Shown here: one piece after another, positions 1 to 7,404 of the stretch
How positions within the stretch are numbered: the first letter of the stretch is position 1
Layout: every line of letters starts with the position of its first letter
Source of the DNA: Pseudomonas eutrophicaquae
GTDB taxonomy: Bacteria; Pseudomonadota; Gammaproteobacteria; Pseudomonadales; Pseudomonadaceae
Assembly (NCBI RefSeq): GCF_023544715.1
Contig: NZ_JAMJEZ010000022.1
Span: 1-37,918, forward strand
Length of the DNA: 37,918 nt
Direction: 5' to 3'
Position numbers and translations under genes: made by a program
The notes under the pieces: model-generated
The model's input: the letters and a program-made list of their open reading frames with translations, nothing else
What the model was told of the DNA's origin: nothing
The model's database searches: none

Positions 1-131
1 CAATCCAGGCCTGAACGGATTCGATCCTACTTCCGACATCCCAAAATCGCGTATGCCGCATGATTTGGGGTATTGGGCTGCCGGATTAATACAAAGCCAA
101 CTCTCTTCATTTCAGAACCCGGTAACTTGAA

Positions 132-383
132 ATGGAACTATCCCCAGACATCGAATCACGCATCATCGAAATGGCCTGGGAAGACCGCACGCCCTTTGAG
201 GCGATCGCGGTACAATTTGGCCTGAGCGAGCCTGAAGTCATCCAGTTCATGCGCAGCCGGCTCAAGCCGGGCAGCTTCAGGTTATGGCGTGAGCGCGTCT
301 CGGGGCGCAAGACCAAGCACAGCCAGTTGCGCAGCCCGGAGATCACGCGCGGCTACTGCCCCACGCAGTACAAGCACCGCTAA
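132..383 (+). CDS. TIGR03643/DUF2805 family small protein
   Basis: This 83-residue protein matches what I know of the TIGR03643 (DUF2805) family, short proteins of unknown function common in proteobacteria and cyanobacteria. The first half (about residues 5-45) reads like a helix-turn-helix-type helical segment, with EMAWEDRTPFEAI followed by FGLSEPEVIQFMR. The C-terminal half is basic and ends in RGYCPTQYKHR, typical of the family. ATG 132 is the first in-frame start and has only a weak upstream ribosome site. It stands alone and converges on rsuA with a 16-base gap. Bases 1-131 hold no gene I can support. The family assignment rests on motif memory. A nucleic-acid-binding role is possible but is inference. 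Confidence 0.8.
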   Translation: MELSPDIESRIIEMAWEDRTPFEAIAVQFGLSEPEVIQFMRSRLKPGSFRLWRERVSGRKTKHSQLRSPEITRGYCPTQYKHR

Positions 384-399
384 ACGGGCGCATCGCCCG

Positions 400-1107
400 T
401 CATCCTGCCGCTCCCGCACGCATTCCCGCTACTTCCGCACCGCTCAAGGCCCGATACGCCCCCAGCGGCAGGTCGCCCAGCACCAGCGGACCGATCTGTT
501 CGCGGTGCAGGCGCACCACGGCGTTGCGAAAGTGGCCGAACATCCGTTTGACCTGATGATAACGGCCCTCGGTCAGGGTCAGGCGCGCGCAGTGGCTGCC
601 GAGGATTTCCAGCTGCGCCGGGCGGGTGGTGATGTTCTCGAAGGCAAAGTAGAGGCCGCGCGCAAAGGTCGCCGCGTAGTGCGCGCCGATCGGCTCGGCG
701 GTTTCCACGTAGTAGGTCTTGGGCAGGTGGCTGTCCGGCAGGGTCAGCTGGCGTGACCACTGGCCGTCGTTGGTCAGCAGCAGCAGGCCGGTGGTGTTGC
801 CGTCCAGGCGTCCGGCAATGTGCAGGCCGTCGCGCTCGGCCTCCGGCAGCAGGTCGAGCACGGTGCGGTGCTGCGGGTCAGTGGTGGCGCTGACGCAGCC
901 GGCCGGCTTGTGCAGCATCAGGTAGCGCCGCACATTGCCGGCCTGCAGGGTGTCGCCATCCAGGCAGATGCGACTGAAGCCATCGACCTCGGTGAGACCC
1001 TCCGTGACGGTCTCACCATCCACCTGCACGCGCCCTTGCAGCAGCAGCCGGCGGACATCCTTACGCCCCAGATGTGGGCGCTTGGCGAGGAAGCGGTCCA
1101 GACGCAT
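400..1107 (-). CDS. rsuA: 16S rRNA pseudouridine(516) synthase RsuA
   Basis: RsuA converts U516 of 16S rRNA to pseudouridine during assembly of the small ribosomal subunit in the cytoplasm. The 235-residue length fits the family. An N-terminal S4 RNA-binding domain spans about residues 1-55 (RLDRFLAK, RRLLLQGRVQVDG). The catalytic domain carries GRLDGNTTGLLLLT at about 100-113, with the catalytic Asp at position 102. A later EGRYHQVKRMFGH segment is also characteristic of the RsuA/RluE group. The ATG lies 10 bases downstream of the ask stop, so the gene is probably co-transcribed with the ectoine operon at least in part. Its own ribosome site is weak and lies inside the end of ask. RsuA rather than RluE is favoured by overall length and the S4 domain. 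Confidence 0.93.
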   Translation of the reverse strand: MRLDRFLAKRPHLGRKDVRRLLLQGRVQVDGETVTEGLTEVDGFSRICLDGDTLQAGNVRRYLMLHKPAGCVSATTDPQHRTVLDLLPEAERDGLHIAGRLDGNTTGLLLLTNDGQWSRQLTLPDSHLPKTYYVETAEPIGAHYAATFARGLYFAFENITTRPAQLEILGSHCARLTLTEGRYHQVKRMFGHFRNAVVRLHREQIGPLVLGDLPLGAYRALSGAEVAGMRAGAAG

Positions 1108-1117
1108 CGCCCGGCCG

Positions 1118-2548
1118 TCAGGCAGCCGCGATCACGCCGCTGTGGTTCTCCGGCTCGATCAGCGCGCGGTGCAGCGCAGCCACTGCCGCGTCGTAGTCCT
1201 CTTCATTGACCACGCACTGCATCTCCACCTGACGGATCGACTGGTGCAGCGCCTGGATGCTGATGCCGGCCTCCGCCAGTGCGGTGGCGGTACGCGCGAG
1301 GATGCCCTTGACCTTGAGGTTGGAGCCGATCGCCGAGACGATGGCCACGTTGTGCATGGTCACCTCGGCGGCCGGGTAGCGCTCCTCGATCAGCTTGGCG
1401 GCGCGGTTGATCAGCTTGCGCGAGCCGGACACGTAGTAGGTGATGCTGTTGGCGTCGGAGTCCTTGTTGACCACATAGAGCTTGAGCTGCTTGAGCAGGC
1501 GGCTGATCTCGATGTCGTGGTCGGGGTCGCCGAGCATTTCCTGATCGAACACCTCAAGGCCGAACACATCCTTGCGGCCGGCGATGATTTCCACGCACGG
1601 GCGCGGGTTGCAATAGCCCTGGCTGATCAGGGTGCCGTCGTGGTCGGGCTCGAAGGCGTTCTTGATCCGCAGCTCGATGCCGGCGCGGCGCAGGGTGCGC
1701 GCGGCGCGCGGGTGGATCGCTTCCATGCCGAGGTTGGAGAGCTGGTCGGCCACGTCGTAGTTGGTGCGGCCGATGATCACCACCTTGTCGACGCCGACCA
1801 GGTTCGGGTCGGCGCTGGAGAGGTGAAATTCCTTGTGGATGATCGCCTCGCGCGCGGCGGTGGCGGCGGCGATCTGCGCGAAGGTGATTTCGCTGTAGCC
1901 GCGGTCGAAGGTGTTCATCAGCCCTTCGCTGCAGTGGGCGTAGCCGGTAGCGATCACCAGTTCGCTGGACAGATCAATGCCCTCGAAGCTCTGGCGGATC
2001 ATGTCCTCGAAGGGCAGCGGCGCATCCTGCTGCCAGCCGCTCAGGTCAACCAGGCGGGCATTGATGCCGCGCTGCTTGAGGGCCAGCACGCTGTTGAAGG
2101 CGCTGTGCGCCTCGCCGATGGAGGCGAGCATCTCGCGCACTTTCATCAGGTTTTCGCTGAGCTGGAAGTGGCCGTAGCTGCACAGCTTATGCAGGCTGTC
2201 CATGCAGTCGCGGGCATCATCAAGGCGCGAATTGACGAAGCGATCCGCTGCCTCCAGTTCCGGGGTGCCGACAAACAGTTCGGCGTTCTTGGCCAGCATG
2301 CGCGAGCGCACATCCTCCAGCGAGGCGCGCCAGGCTTCCTCGTTGTGGGCATCGGCAAAGCGCTGGTAGACGCCCGGCTCGCCGGTCTTCTTGTGCTCCA
2401 GCAGCAGGTTGGTCATGCCGCTGTAGGCGGAGACCACGAAGATGCGCTGGTACAGCGCCTCGCCCTGACGGGAGCCGATGAAGATGTTGTCGAGGAGCTC
2501 CTCGAAGCGGCTCATCGAGGTGCCGCCGATCTTTTCTACGGTATGCAT
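1118..2548 (-). CDS. ask: Ectoine-associated aspartate kinase (Ask_Ect type)
   Basis: Aspartate kinase phosphorylates L-aspartate, the first step toward aspartate semialdehyde and then 2,4-diaminobutyrate, the precursor of ectoine. The protein has 476 residues. The N-terminus HTVEKIGGTSMSRF is the kinase P-loop-like signature. The C-terminal part carries ACT-type regulatory segments (for example VAIVSAIGSNLKVKGILART and AGISIQALHQSIRQ). Its N-terminal form (VEKIGGTSM rather than VQKFGGTSV) matches the specialised aspartokinase found in ect operons, which is thought to escape normal feedback control. It lies 154 bases downstream of ectC on the same strand, a wider gap than between the other ect genes, and a hairpin sits in that gap. 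rsuA follows after 10 bases. Confidence 0.93.
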   Translation of the reverse strand: MHTVEKIGGTSMSRFEELLDNIFIGSRQGEALYQRIFVVSAYSGMTNLLLEHKKTGEPGVYQRFADAHNEEAWRASLEDVRSRMLAKNAELFVGTPELEAADRFVNSRLDDARDCMDSLHKLCSYGHFQLSENLMKVREMLASIGEAHSAFNSVLALKQRGINARLVDLSGWQQDAPLPFEDMIRQSFEGIDLSSELVIATGYAHCSEGLMNTFDRGYSEITFAQIAAATAAREAIIHKEFHLSSADPNLVGVDKVVIIGRTNYDVADQLSNLGMEAIHPRAARTLRRAGIELRIKNAFEPDHDGTLISQGYCNPRPCVEIIAGRKDVFGLEVFDQEMLGDPDHDIEISRLLKQLKLYVVNKDSDANSITYYVSGSRKLINRAAKLIEERYPAAEVTMHNVAIVSAIGSNLKVKGILARTATALAEAGISIQALHQSIRQVEMQCVVNEEDYDAAVAALHRALIEPENHSGVIAAA

Positions 2549-2620
2549 GTTCTTCCAGGCATTCGGTCGTGGAAAGGGTCTCGCCCTGCCAGCCCAAAGG
2601 CCGGTGAGCGAAGGCGCCGG

Positions 2621-2647
2621 CGCGCCCTCTCAGGGGTCCGGGGCGCG
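2621..2647 (-). terminator. Hairpin between ectC and ask (possible attenuator)
   Basis: A perfect 7-bp stem, CGCGCCC at 2621-2627 pairing with GGGCGCG at 2641-2647, encloses a 13-base loop in the only sizeable gap of the ect operon. There is no T-run after it on the minus strand, so full termination is unlikely. Partial read-through or RNA processing that lowers ask relative to ectABC is possible. Confidence 0.3.
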
Positions 2648-2702
2648 AAGAATACCACGCAGCCGGCGGGCACTGCGGCCCGCGGCGGATAGACGTGTTG
2701 AT

Positions 2703-3098
2703 TCAGTCCAGCGACTGCCCATCCAGCGGATAAACGCCGTCGGCATCGTGCACTTCGCGGCCGTTGAGCGGCGGGTTGAACACGCAAGCCATCTGCATTT
2801 CGCTGAAGCCGCGCAGCAGGTGCTCGTCATGCTGATCGAGGATATAGAGGGTGCCGGGCTTGATCGGGTAGACCTTGCCATCGGCCAGGGTCTCGATCTC
2901 GCCCTCACCGCTGATGCAGTACACCGATTCCAGGTGGTTCTGGTAGTGGATGTGCGTCTCGCTGTTCGCATAAATAGTGGTGATATGGAACGAGAAGCCC
3001 ATGTTGTCATCCTTGAGCAGCATGCGCGTGCTGTCCCAGGTCTTGCTGACGATCTTGCGGCCGGACTTTGCGCACTCGGCCAGGGTACGAACGATCAT
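2703..3098 (-). CDS. ectC: L-ectoine synthase
   Basis: EctC cyclises N-gamma-acetyl-2,4-diaminobutyrate to ectoine, the last step of this compatible-solute pathway in the cytoplasm. The 131-residue protein is the usual length and starts [16 protein letters not shown], typical of EctC. It is a single cupin domain: [17 protein letters not shown] carries the metal-binding region and [16 protein letters not shown] the second cupin motif. The frame stays open further upstream, but the start at 3098 is chosen because it aligns with the family N-terminus and falls 10 bases after the ectB stop. No hydroxylase (ectD) follows; the next gene is ask. Confidence 0.96.
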   Translation of the reverse strand: MIVRTLAECAKSGRKIVSKTWDSTRMLLKDDNMGFSFHITTIYANSETHIHYQNHLESVYCISGEGEIETLADGKVYPIKPGTLYILDQHDEHLLRGFSEMQMACVFNPPLNGREVHDADGVYPLDGQSLD

Positions 3099-3108
3099 GG
3101 CAGGCTCC

Positions 3109-4386
3109 TCAGCTGACTTGACGGGTGGCCTGCTCGGCGCAGGCGGCGGCGAAGGCGGCATCGAGGATATGCAGGGCACGGTCGATCTGCTCCTCGCGGA
3201 TGATCAGCGGGCACAGGCATTTCACCACCTCGCTGTGGGCACCGCTGGTCTCGATCACTAGGCCGTTGGCGAAGGCGTGGCGGCACACCGCGGCGGCCAG
3301 CTCGCCATCCGGGCAGGCGATGCCGAGCATCATGCCGCGGCCCTTGAGCTTCAGGGAGTCCGGGCCGTGGCGGCGGATGATGCGCTGCAGGTGCTCGGCG
3401 ATGCGCTGGCCCTTGCTGCGCACACTGGCGGCGAACTGGTCGTCCTGCCAGAAATGCTCCAGCGCCGCGGTGGCGGTGATGAAGGCATGGTTGTTGCCGC
3501 GGAAGGTGCCGTTGTGCTCGCCGGGCGCCCACTGGTCGAGGTTCTCGCGCAGCAGCAGCAGGGCGAACGGCAGGCCATAGCCGGACAGCGATTTGGACAG
3601 GGTGATCATGTCCGGGCGGATGCCCATCTGCTCGAAGCTGAAGAAGTGCCCGGTGCGGCCGCAGCCGGCCTGGATGTCATCGACGATCAACAGCATGTCG
3701 TGCTTGCGGCACAGCCGCTCGAGCTGGCGTATCCACTCGGCAGACGCGACATTCAGCCCGCCCTCGCCCTGGACCACTTCGACGATGGCGGCGGCCGGTT
3801 TGTCGACCCCGCTGCTCGGATCGTCCAGCAGCTTGTCGATCATCGCGATGGTATCGACCTGCTGGCCGAAGTAGTTGGCGTAGGGCATGCGGCTGACATC
3901 ACCCAGCCCGGTGCCCGCCGCGCCGCGATGGTGCTGGTTGCCGGTGGCCGACAGCGCGCCCAGGGTGCAGCCGTGAAAACCGTTGGTGAAGCTCAGGATG
4001 CCGCTGCGCCCGGTGACCTTGCGCGCCAGCTTGAGCGCCGCCTCGACGGCGTTGGTACCGGTCGGGCCGGTGAACTGCATGCGGTAGCCGGGCATCTGGC
4101 GCGGCGTGAGGATCAGCCGCTGGAAGGTCTCGATGAAACGCGCCTTGGCGGCGGTGTGCATGTCCAGGCCGTGGGTCAGGCCGTCCTGCTCGATGTAGTC
4201 GAGCAGCGCCTGCTTGAGCACCGGATGGTTGTGGCCGTAATTGAGGGTGCCGGCACCGGCGAGAAAATCCAGATAGGTCTTGCCGTCGGTGGTGGTCAGT
4301 TCGACGCCGCGCGCCTTCTGGAATACCACCGGGAAGGATCGGCAGTAGCTGCGAACAGCGGACTCGTGTTTCTCGAAGAGATTCAT
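3109..4386 (-). CDS. ectB: Diaminobutyrate--2-oxoglutarate transaminase
   Basis: EctB moves an amino group from glutamate to aspartate semialdehyde, giving L-2,4-diaminobutyrate, the first dedicated step to ectoine. It is a class III PLP aminotransferase of 425 residues, the normal size. Visible signatures are the N-terminal [16 protein letters not shown], the PLP pocket [17 protein letters not shown], the [13 protein letters not shown] strand with its cofactor-binding Asp, and the Schiff-base Lys in [12 protein letters not shown] (about residue 265). Its ATG overlaps the ectA TGA by four bases (ATGA), so the two are translationally coupled. ectC follows after 10 bases. Confidence 0.97.
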   Translation of the reverse strand: MNLFEKHESAVRSYCRSFPVVFQKARGVELTTTDGKTYLDFLAGAGTLNYGHNHPVLKQALLDYIEQDGLTHGLDMHTAAKARFIETFQRLILTPRQMPGYRMQFTGPTGTNAVEAALKLARKVTGRSGILSFTNGFHGCTLGALSATGNQHHRGAAGTGLGDVSRMPYANYFGQQVDTIAMIDKLLDDPSSGVDKPAAAIVEVVQGEGGLNVASAEWIRQLERLCRKHDMLLIVDDIQAGCGRTGHFFSFEQMGIRPDMITLSKSLSGYGLPFALLLLRENLDQWAPGEHNGTFRGNNHAFITATAALEHFWQDDQFAASVRSKGQRIAEHLQRIIRRHGPDSLKLKGRGMMLGIACPDGELAAAVCRHAFANGLVIETSGAHSEVVKCLCPLIIREEQIDRALHILDAAFAAACAEQATRQVS

Positions 4387-4961
4387 GCGGTCTCCTGGGG
4401 TTGGCGGATGGGGAAATCGTGGAGGGGGCCGGCGCGGTACAGCACTTCATCCTCGTGCTGGCCGGCAAAGTGCTGCGCGCGCGAGAACAGCACGCGGGTC
4501 TGCACCTCGAGGCCAAGGGCGGCAAAGGCCTTGCGAAACAGCGCGCGCGAGGCGCTGTTGTCGGGGGAAATGGTGGTTTCCAGGTAGCGGATGCCGCGCT
4601 CGCGGGCCACGCGCTCGACCAGGGCGAGCAGCATGTCCAGCGCCAGGCCTTCGCCGCGCCGGGCGGGATCGACCGCAACTTGCCAGATGAACAGGGTGTC
4701 GGGACGCGGGGGCGGGCAGTAGCCGCTGATGAAGCCGACCAGATGCCCTTGGGCATCTTCGGCGGCGATGGCGGTGTCGGCAAAATCACTGCAATGCAGC
4801 AGGTTGCAGTACACCGAGTTGCGATCCAGCGGCGGGCATTGGGCCACTAGCTGATGTAGTGCGTAACCGTCGTGGTCGAGGGGGCGACGCAGCCGAACGG
4901 GGGAGTGCTTCAAAACAAAATCCTTGCGCTGTGCTTGGGGATGCCTTTTCAGGGTAGGCAC
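4383..4961 (-). CDS. ectA: L-2,4-diaminobutyric acid acetyltransferase
   Basis: EctA acetylates the gamma-amino group of diaminobutyrate using acetyl-CoA, the second step of ectoine synthesis. It is a GNAT-fold enzyme. VAVDPARRGEGLALDMLLAL is the acetyl-CoA-binding motif A, and LETTISPDNSASRALF is characteristic of EctA. The first gene of the operon, it ends in a four-base overlap with ectB. The start is uncertain. GTG at 4961 gives 192 residues beginning MPTLKR, as I recall for the P. stutzeri protein, but its ribosome site is poor. TTG at 4913 gives 176 residues beginning LKHSPVRLRRP and has a better AAGGA six bases upstream. I keep the longer form because of the N-terminal resemblance. Confidence 0.94.
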   Translation of the reverse strand: MPTLKRHPQAQRKDFVLKHSPVRLRRPLDHDGYALHQLVAQCPPLDRNSVYCNLLHCSDFADTAIAAEDAQGHLVGFISGYCPPPRPDTLFIWQVAVDPARRGEGLALDMLLALVERVARERGIRYLETTISPDNSASRALFRKAFAALGLEVQTRVLFSRAQHFAGQHEDEVLYRAGPLHDFPIRQPQETA

Positions 4962-5106
4962 AGAAAAATGACCGGCTCAACCGCCAAAGCCGCCCGCCAC
5001 ACCCGCAAAGGCGAGTCACAGACGCCGGATCTTCCCCCCGGAAGCCGGTGATTCTGCGCCATGCTTGGTTTTAATAAGTTATTGATTTGGTTGATTTTTT
5101 TATCTA

Positions 5107-5127
5107 ATCAGGCCTGCCTGATCAGGC
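5107..5127. promoter_or_regulatory. Overlapping palindromes upstream of the ectA AT-rich region
   Basis: Two inverted repeats share bases: ATCAGG-N4-CCTGAT at 5107-5122 and the uninterrupted 12-base palindrome GCCTGATCAGGC at 5116-5127. They flank the AT-rich island on the side away from ectA, where an activator site for the minus-strand promoter would be expected. No known operator is recognised. Confidence 0.35.
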
Positions 5128-5258
5128 GGCTGCAGGCCCGTTGATCGGCGCTGACACATTTTTTTGCATGTTGGCGGGCAGGGGCTGGGTGAGGGGCGGG
5201 AAAAGCTGTACGGGTGTATTTGACTTGTAAAGGTGTGCGGCTAGTCTCAGTTCAAGGT

Positions 5259-5332
5259 TGTACAGGTTGTCTGGATATGTACAGCAATGCTGGGCCATCA
5301 AGGGCTCCGTATCGGCCGACCAGGATGTACAG
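5259..5332 (+). repeat. Three TGTACAG repeats before the secreted orphan gene
   Basis: TGTACAG occurs at 5259-5265, 5278-5284 and 5326-5332. The first two are 19 bases apart, about two helical turns, and the third is 48 bases further on. TGTACA is itself a palindrome, so each copy could be half of or a whole small operator. A TTGTCT at 5268-5273 and AGACAA at 5342-5347 form an additional inverted pair around the second and third copies. No regulator gene is adjacent. Confidence 0.4.
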
Positions 5333-5424
5333 GGATGTTGTAGACAACAGGGACACCGGCCATGCGGTTCGCCGCAGATCGTGATGCCACCTCTGGGAGG
5401 GGTGGTGTTACGGAGGATTCGACC

Positions 5425-5772
5425 ATGAAACTCTGTGAAAAACGCTCACTGGCTCCTCTGCTCGCCGTCGTCTGCCTGTGCATGGTGGACGTGGTCGCCG
5501 CTCCGGAAGTGATCGGTGCCGACCAGCGCCGCCTCGTGCAGCAGCCTGATCCGGTGGTGCAACTGCGCGCCCTGGTGCGCGACTCCTTCGACACGCTGTT
5601 TGAAGAAGTCGGCAGCGCCGCCAGCACCCTGCACCGCGATGCCGGGCGGCTGCTCAACCGCCACCTGCCGGCTCCCCAGCAGGGCTTCAATGCGATGGCC
5701 ACCAGCATCGACAACATGCACCGCGCCGGTGCCGAGCTGCGGCGCATCAACGCCCGCCAGCGTCAGCAATAA
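5425..5772 (+). CDS. Small secreted protein of unknown function
   Basis: I do not recognise this 115-residue protein. It starts with a clear signal peptide: the charged MKLCEKR is followed by a hydrophobic core (LAPLLAVVCLCMVDVVAA), with likely cleavage near residue 26. The mature part (VQLRALVRDSFDTLFEEVGSAASTLHRDAG and later GFNAMATSIDNMHRAGAELRRINARQRQQ) is predicted to be mainly amphipathic helix and has no cysteines. ATG 5425 is preferred over the further upstream in-frame ATG at 5362 because GGAGG sits at 5412-5416, eight bases before it, and because the signal peptide starts there. It is followed after about 95 bases by the SCO gene on the same strand. A periplasmic location is inferred. 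Confidence 0.75.
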   Translation: MKLCEKRSLAPLLAVVCLCMVDVVAAPEVIGADQRRLVQQPDPVVQLRALVRDSFDTLFEEVGSAASTLHRDAGRLLNRHLPAPQQGFNAMATSIDNMHRAGAELRRINARQRQQ

Positions 5773-5866
5773 GGCCCGCCCACGGGCCGGCCCGTGACAG
5801 CCGGCCACAGGCCGCTAAGGCGATCTTGCAGTAGGCTATGGGCTTTTCTTGCCGAGTGGGCCGCCG

Positions 5867-6514
5867 ATGTTTGCCAAGCACAAGACCCTGATCATTCTGC
5901 TCGTTGCCCTGCTGCTGGGCGCGGCCCTGCTGCTGTGGCGGGCGATCGACCGCAGCCTGCCCGCCGCCGAGCAGGCGGCCCTGCGCGAGGCTGGCATCGT
6001 GCTGCTGCCGCAGCCGCGCGCGCTGCCAGCGCTCACCTTGTTGGATACCGACGGCCAGCCGCGTGCTCTCGATCAGCTGCGCGGGCAGTGGACGCTGATG
6101 TTCTTCGGTTACACCTTCTGCCCGGACATCTGCCCGACCACCCTGGCCGAACTCAGCCAGCTGCGTCGCCTGTTGCCTGAGGCGCTGCACGGGCGTTATC
6201 AGGTGCTGATGGTCAGTGTCGATCCGCACCGCGACACCCCTGAGCAGCTCGGCCGCTACCTGGGCTTTTACCGGGCGGGCTATCAGGGGCTGACCGGCGA
6301 GCTGGCGGATATCCAGACGCTGGCGCGGGCGGTGAGCATTCCCTTTGTACCGGGCGACACCCGCAAGGCGCGCTATACCGTGGATCACAGCGGCAATCTG
6401 GCGCTGATCGGCCCGGACGGGCGGCAGCGCGGCTTTATCCGCGCGCCGCTCAAGGTGGCGGCGCTGGCCGAGCAGCTGCCGGTGCTGCTCGGCGCCGAGC
6501 AGGGCGCTCAGTAA
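5867..6514 (+). CDS. SCO1/SenC/PrrC family copper-binding thioredoxin-fold protein
   Basis: SCO proteins sit on the periplasmic face of the inner membrane and deliver copper to, or reduce thiols in, the CuA centre of cytochrome oxidases. The 215-residue protein has one N-terminal membrane anchor (about residues 7-25). The copper motif GYTFCPDICPTTL carries Cys85 and Cys89, and the third ligand His174 lies in VDHSG. MVSVDPHRDTPEQL is another family hallmark. The ATG at 5867 (MFAKHKT) is favoured over the upstream TTG at 5849 because GAGTGGG lies just before it. No cytochrome oxidase genes are adjacent, so this is a detached copy. A perfect hairpin follows the stop. Confidence 0.92.
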   Translation: MFAKHKTLIILLVALLLGAALLLWRAIDRSLPAAEQAALREAGIVLLPQPRALPALTLLDTDGQPRALDQLRGQWTLMFFGYTFCPDICPTTLAELSQLRRLLPEALHGRYQVLMVSVDPHRDTPEQLGRYLGFYRAGYQGLTGELADIQTLARAVSIPFVPGDTRKARYTVDHSGNLALIGPDGRQRGFIRAPLKVAALAEQLPVLLGAEQGAQ

Positions 6515-6526
6515 AACGCTGAGTAA

Positions 6527-6549
6527 GGCGCCCGCCAGCGGCGGGCGCC
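6527..6549. terminator. Bidirectional hairpin between SCO gene and spuH
   Basis: GGCGCCCGCC (6527-6536) pairs perfectly with GGCGGGCGCC (6540-6549) across a three-base AGC loop, between two convergent genes. GCTGAG (6518-6523) and CTCAGC (6555-6560) could extend the base of the stem. There is no T-tract, so it may act as a weak terminator or an mRNA 3'-end stabiliser in both directions. Confidence 0.6.
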
Positions 6550-6555
6550 CCATGC

Positions 6556-7404
6556 TCAGCTGCCCTGGGTCGCTTCGAGAATCGCCAGCTGCAGGGCGCG
6601 CTTGCGGCGCTCCTCGGCGCGGCGGGTGAAGTACCAGGCGAGGAAGGTGAACAGCGAAACCGCCAGCAGGATCAGGCTGGCTACCGCGTTGATCTCCGGC
6701 TTCACCCCCATGCGCACCGCCGAGTAGATCTCCATCGGCAGGGTGGTAGCGCCGGGGCCGGAGACAAAGCTCGCCAGCACCAGATCATCCAGCGACAGGG
6801 CGAAGGACATCATCGCTCCGGCCGCCAGCGACGGCGCGATCATCGGCACGGTGATCAGTAGAAACACCTTCCACGGCCGCGCGCCCAGATCCATCGCCGC
6901 TTCCTCGATCGACTGATCGACCTCACGCAGCCGCGCCGAGACGATCACCGACACATAGGCTGCGCAGAAGGTGGTGTGGGCGATCCAGATGGTCAAAAGA
7001 CCCCGCTGCGCCGGCCAGCCGACCAGTTGGGCCATGGCCACGAACAGCAGCAGCAGCGACAGACCGGTGATCACCTCGGGCATCACCAGCGGCGCGGTGA
7101 CCAGCCCGCCAAACAGCGTGCGACCCTTGAAGCGCGGGATGCGGGTCAGCACAAAGGCCGCCAGCGTACCGAGCGCGGTGGCGGCAATCGCCGTATAGAG
7201 CGCCACCTGCAGCGAGCGACCGACCGCGCTCATCAGCTGGCTGTTGTCGAGCAGCCCGGCATACCACTGCAGCGACCAGCCGCCCCACACCGTCACCAGC
7301 CGCGAGGCGTTGAACGAGTAGATCACCAGGATGACCATCGGCAGGTAGACGAACAGCAGCCCGGCCACCAGCATCAGCGACGAGAAGCTCCAGCGCCGGC
7401 TCAT
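6556..7404 (-). CDS. spuH: Polyamine ABC transporter permease (PotI/SpuH)
   Basis: This is one of two inner-membrane permease subunits of a putrescine/spermidine importer. The 282-residue protein shows six hydrophobic segments. The EAA loop reads EEAAMDLGARPWKVFLLITVPMIAP (given in part), the contact site for the ATPase. The start at 7404 (MSRRWSFSSLML) overlaps the spuG stop by four bases (ATGA). It is the last gene of spuA-spuB-binding protein-spuF-spuG-spuH and ends at a hairpin shared with the convergent SCO gene. Naming follows the P. aeruginosa spu locus; PotI is the E. coli equivalent. Confidence 0.93.
   Translation of the reverse strand: MSRRWSFSSLMLVAGLLFVYLPMVILVIYSFNASRLVTVWGGWSLQWYAGLLDNSQLMSAVGRSLQVALYTAIAATALGTLAAFVLTRIPRFKGRTLFGGLVTAPLVMPEVITGLSLLLLFVAMAQLVGWPAQRGLLTIWIAHTTFCAAYVSVIVSARLREVDQSIEEAAMDLGARPWKVFLLITVPMIAPSLAAGAMMSFALSLDDLVLASFVSGPGATTLPMEIYSAVRMGVKPEINAVASLILLAVSLFTFLAWYFTRRAEERRKRALQLAILEATQGS

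Larger units (their letters stand above)
4962..5424. promoter_or_regulatory. Divergent intergenic region upstream of ectA and the 5425 gene
   Basis: This 463-base gap holds no gene I can support. Nearest ectA (minus strand) is a hairpin in the presumed 5' leader, CCGG+CTTCC / GGAAG+CCGG at 5025-5048. An AT-rich island at about 5068-5108, the only low-GC stretch nearby, probably carries the ectA promoter, although no convincing -35/-10 pair can be read. Overlapping palindromes follow at 5107-5127. On the side of the 5425 gene there is a weak TTGACT (5220-5225) with TAGTCT (5242-5247) and three TGTACAG repeats. Ectoine promoters are normally salt-induced. That this one is so is inference from the operon. 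Confidence 0.5.

Noticed and set aside
935-2692. A 585-codon plus-strand frame opposite ask and rsuA
   Set aside because: It is antisense to two well-identified genes and its translation has no motif; high GC explains the lack of stops.
2549-2702. Possible ectD remnant between ectC and ask
   Set aside because: No frame in this gap resembles the ectoine hydroxylase; only a hairpin is seen.
5298-5750. Minus-strand frame opposite the secreted orphan gene
   Set aside because: The plus-strand gene has a ribosome site and signal peptide; the opposing frame has neither.
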